DNA from: an uncultured Porphyromonadaceae bacterium
GTDB lineage: Bacteria; Bacteroidota; Bacteroidia; Bacteroidales; Muribaculaceae
Direction: 5' to 3'
Length of the DNA: 64,000 bases
Assembly: GCA_947643165.1 (NCBI GenBank)
Contig: CANRVB010000011.1
Span: forward strand, 1 to 64,000
In this document: positions 62,722 through 64,000 of the stretch, one piece after another
Numbering within the stretch: the stretch's first letter is position 1
Layout of the letters: every line of letters begins with the position of its first letter
Position numbers and translations under genes: made by a program
The notes under the pieces: model-generated
What the model saw: the letters and a program-made list of their open reading frames with translations, nothing else
The model's database searches: none
What the model was told of the DNA's origin: nothing

Positions 62722-62898
62722 GAGGAACGTCCCCGTTATTTCAACACTGATAATTTCGTCCGCATCATCTTCAAGCGCCCCGATATGTCGAAGTGGACTC
62801 ATGATGGCTTTGTCAATTACACAGTAGCCACAGAAAATGACATAGTAGGAGTAAGTAGAATACAAGTAGGAGTATGTAGGGTACAAGTAACAGCCTAA
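62722..62898 (+). pseudogene. Remnant of an ATP-binding/AlbA-domain-type gene, 3' part only
   Basis: An open stretch encodes EERPRYFNTDNFVRIIFKRP and then loses similarity. The pattern of a short strand with VxIxFKRP resembles the region near the C-terminus of Bacteroidetes AlbA_2/HATPase_c_4 proteins (putative DNA-binding or transcriptional regulators). No start codon or upstream part of such a gene is present, so this is a fragment left directly behind the tRNA. Family call is tentative. Confidence 0.35.
62845..62886 (+). repeat. Two tandem copies of a 21-bp unit
   Basis: Units at 62845-62865 and 62866-62886 share GTAGGAGTA, GTAG and TACAA and differ at three positions. A third partial GTA follows. 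The repeat encodes VGVSRIQ/VGVCRVQ in the remnant frame. Confidence 0.7.
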
Positions 62899-63265
62899 GT
62901 TGTACCCTTGGTTATGAGGTGGTAGTCTGTAGTAATTTTTAACGCCAGAAATAGCCGTGAATCAGACTATTATTGCTATCCTTGAGTTATAGATATACGA
63001 AATCCGAAGGATTAGACGTAGTCAACAACATTGAAATGTCCGGGTGTGCAAAAAGGGAACAGCCGTGATTTTCGGAATTCTAAAGTGTTGATAGGCAAGA
63101 TATTTAATCCCGCCGCAGATAAATCTCACTGGGGTACTGAGGCCAATTGATATTGCTTACTGATAAAGGTGTGTGTCGTACAATAATACGCAGGTAGCCC
63201 CGGCATCGCGCCGGGGCTGCTTGCTGTTTTATGAAAAGCTGTGTCTACTCTGTGTCACTTGTTGG
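62899..63265. other. Intergenic region without a recognised gene
   Basis: 367 bases. Only one feature stands out: a 15-bp hairpin at 63190-63224 (arms 63190-63204 and 63210-63224, two G-T pairs), which probably terminates the minus-strand unit ending at 63266 or is a remnant terminator. No ORF with start signals is seen. Confidence 0.5.
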
Positions 63266-63586
63266 TCATAGAGCCGATGAACGTACTTTACTTGATAGCG
63301 TATCAAGTTCGGAAGATGTCAGTTGATGAGGCTTCTTGTGATTGGATTTCTTTTCCTTCGCCACGTTTCTTTGAAACTCTTTTTTCTCACGAAGATACTC
63401 TTGACGGAGTTCTTCGTATTCCTTGTGGAGTTCGGCCTGTTCCTCTGCAAGTTCCTGCCTCTCTTTGGCTAATTCGGTTTGCTCTGCTACAAATTCTTCC
63501 TTTTCGATTTCATAGTCTGATTTTGTAGAACAAGAGGTTGCAATACATGTAGCCAAGACTATAATGATGTATGTTGTCCTTTTCAT
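63266..63586 (-). CDS. Coiled-coil lipoprotein
   Basis: 106 residues from ATG 63586; the longer frame to 63661 overlaps the upstream gene. Lipobox CIATSC gives acylated C19 (count from MKRTTY). Residues about 24-80 are nearly all Glu, Lys, Gln, Arg and Leu in heptads (EEFVAEQTELAKERQELAEE), a continuous coiled coil. The tail is basic then neutral. It could be a Braun-type or spacer lipoprotein. It starts 4 bases after the barrel gene's stop, so they share a transcript. Confidence 0.65.
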   Translation of the reverse strand: MKRTTYIIIVLATCIATSCSTKSDYEIEKEEFVAEQTELAKERQELAEEQAELHKEYEELRQEYLREKKEFQRNVAKEKKSNHKKPHQLTSSELDTLSSKVRSSAL

Positions 63587-63590
63587 CTCA

Positions 63591-64000
63591 TTATCGGTTA
63601 TCTTTGGTTTCGCGATATTCCTGTATGCCGTCCACAACGTCAACATTGACTTTCTTGCCACCGGAGAAATTCCAAGCTACGGATATGCCTATGTATTGAA
63701 CGGGGGTGGTGTATTTGTACGATACTTTGTTTGCACCGACCTGGCGGTCAAGTTTGCGACGGTTGCCAACGGCTGTAAAGTCAAGAGCGACTTGTAGATT
63801 ATCACCGAGGAATGTTTTGTAAATTTGTCCGCTTACATTGTAAACCGCGTGGTATGTGCGGTCGAGAGTGCGGAATGTAGGCTCAAAGTTGGCGTTCAAC
63901 ATACCTCCCCAGCCATTGGAGAAAGTAAAGTTGTTGTTGAAATAGAAATACTCCTTAAAACGGGTCTTGTTATATAAAACGCCGTCGATAGTGGTATTTT
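63591..64000 (-). CDS. C-terminal part of an outer-membrane beta-barrel (TonB-receptor-like) protein
   Basis: The frame is open to the window edge. The last 136 residues show alternating amphipathic strands such as RFKEYFYFNNNFTFSNGWGG, TYHAVYNVSGQIYKTFLGDN, LQVALDFTAVG and QYIGISVAWNFSGGKKVNV, typical of the closing barrel of Bacteroidetes OMP/TonB-like proteins. The N-terminus lies outside the window, so type and ligand cannot be stated. Confidence 0.72.
   Translation of the reverse strand, partial: NTTIDGVLYNKTRFKEYFYFNNNFTFSNGWGGMLNANFEPTFRTLDRTYHAVYNVSGQIYKTFLGDNLQVALDFTAVGNRRKLDRQVGANKVSYKYTTPVQYIGISVAWNFSGGKKVNVDVVDGIQEYRETKDNR

Noticed and set aside
1-64000. CRISPR array, rRNA operon, insertion sequence or integrase
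   Set aside because: None seen: no regularly spaced direct repeats, rRNA signatures or transposase/recombinase motifs on either strand.

Overview
The window comes from a Bacteroidales genome. A Muribaculaceae-like genus is my best guess from gene content, not a proven assignment. Supporting signs are many promoters of the Bacteroidetes form (TTTG, about 20 bases, TAnnTTTG), lipoprotein signal peptides, TonB-dependent and PorT-type outer-membrane proteins, a TPP-riboswitch-led outer-membrane receptor plus PnuT pair, two TlpA-like thioredoxin lipid-envelope proteins, and GH109, GH29 and GH2-like glycosidase relatives. Both ends cut through genes. No rRNA, CRISPR array, transposase or integrase is visible. 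One tRNA (Lys, CTT) is present.

Layout, left half. 1-1373 (-) is a LytS/LytR-type two-component pair. 1599-4774 (+) holds a SIS-domain sugar-phosphate isomerase, a PfkB-fold protein that lacks the usual catalytic Asp, a TPR protein and ribH. Then come a CPA1 antiporter, a TlpA-like protein and a TPP-riboswitch operon for thiamine uptake. 10793-12906 (-) is cytidine deaminase plus a C69 dipeptidase. 13451-21539 (+) is nadA, leuS, a metallophosphoesterase lipoprotein and an outer-membrane barrel whose promoter carries a TTA repeat. 21630-23537 (-) is a GNAT-like protein and a membrane-anchored pseudokinase. 23538-23926 is an AT-rich spacer with five DnaA-box-like 9-mers in front of recF-dciA. 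A GH3-family enzyme and a SIMPL protein follow.

Layout, right half. 28012-33945 (+) is a capsule export and control core: Wza, Wzc tyrosine kinase, PHP phosphatase and a FlaA1-type dehydratase, with no glycosyltransferases. Next are GH109, an RND metal-efflux operon (-), a PepSY-like protein, an EcsC-like protein and a frameshifted TlpA-like gene. 44640-47978 (-) is fucosidase, cutC and a GH2-like protein without its catalytic acid/base motif. gluQ follows. 49172-54652 (-) is the most unusual region: five genes open with a nearly identical signal-peptide cassette. One is an M43-type zinc metalloprotease and the others are small lipoproteins that resemble its N-terminal domain; one of them is frameshifted and one is a truncated relic of the protease gene. 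54788-54925 (-) may encode a 45-residue protein.

55009-62405 is a RegA-like two-component pair divergent from a four-gene tolC, hlyD, ABC, FtsX efflux operon that it probably controls. The tRNA-Lys gene is followed by a gene remnant, a short tandem repeat, a coiled-coil lipoprotein and the end of another outer-membrane barrel. All functions were read by eye from motifs and context; no database search was run.
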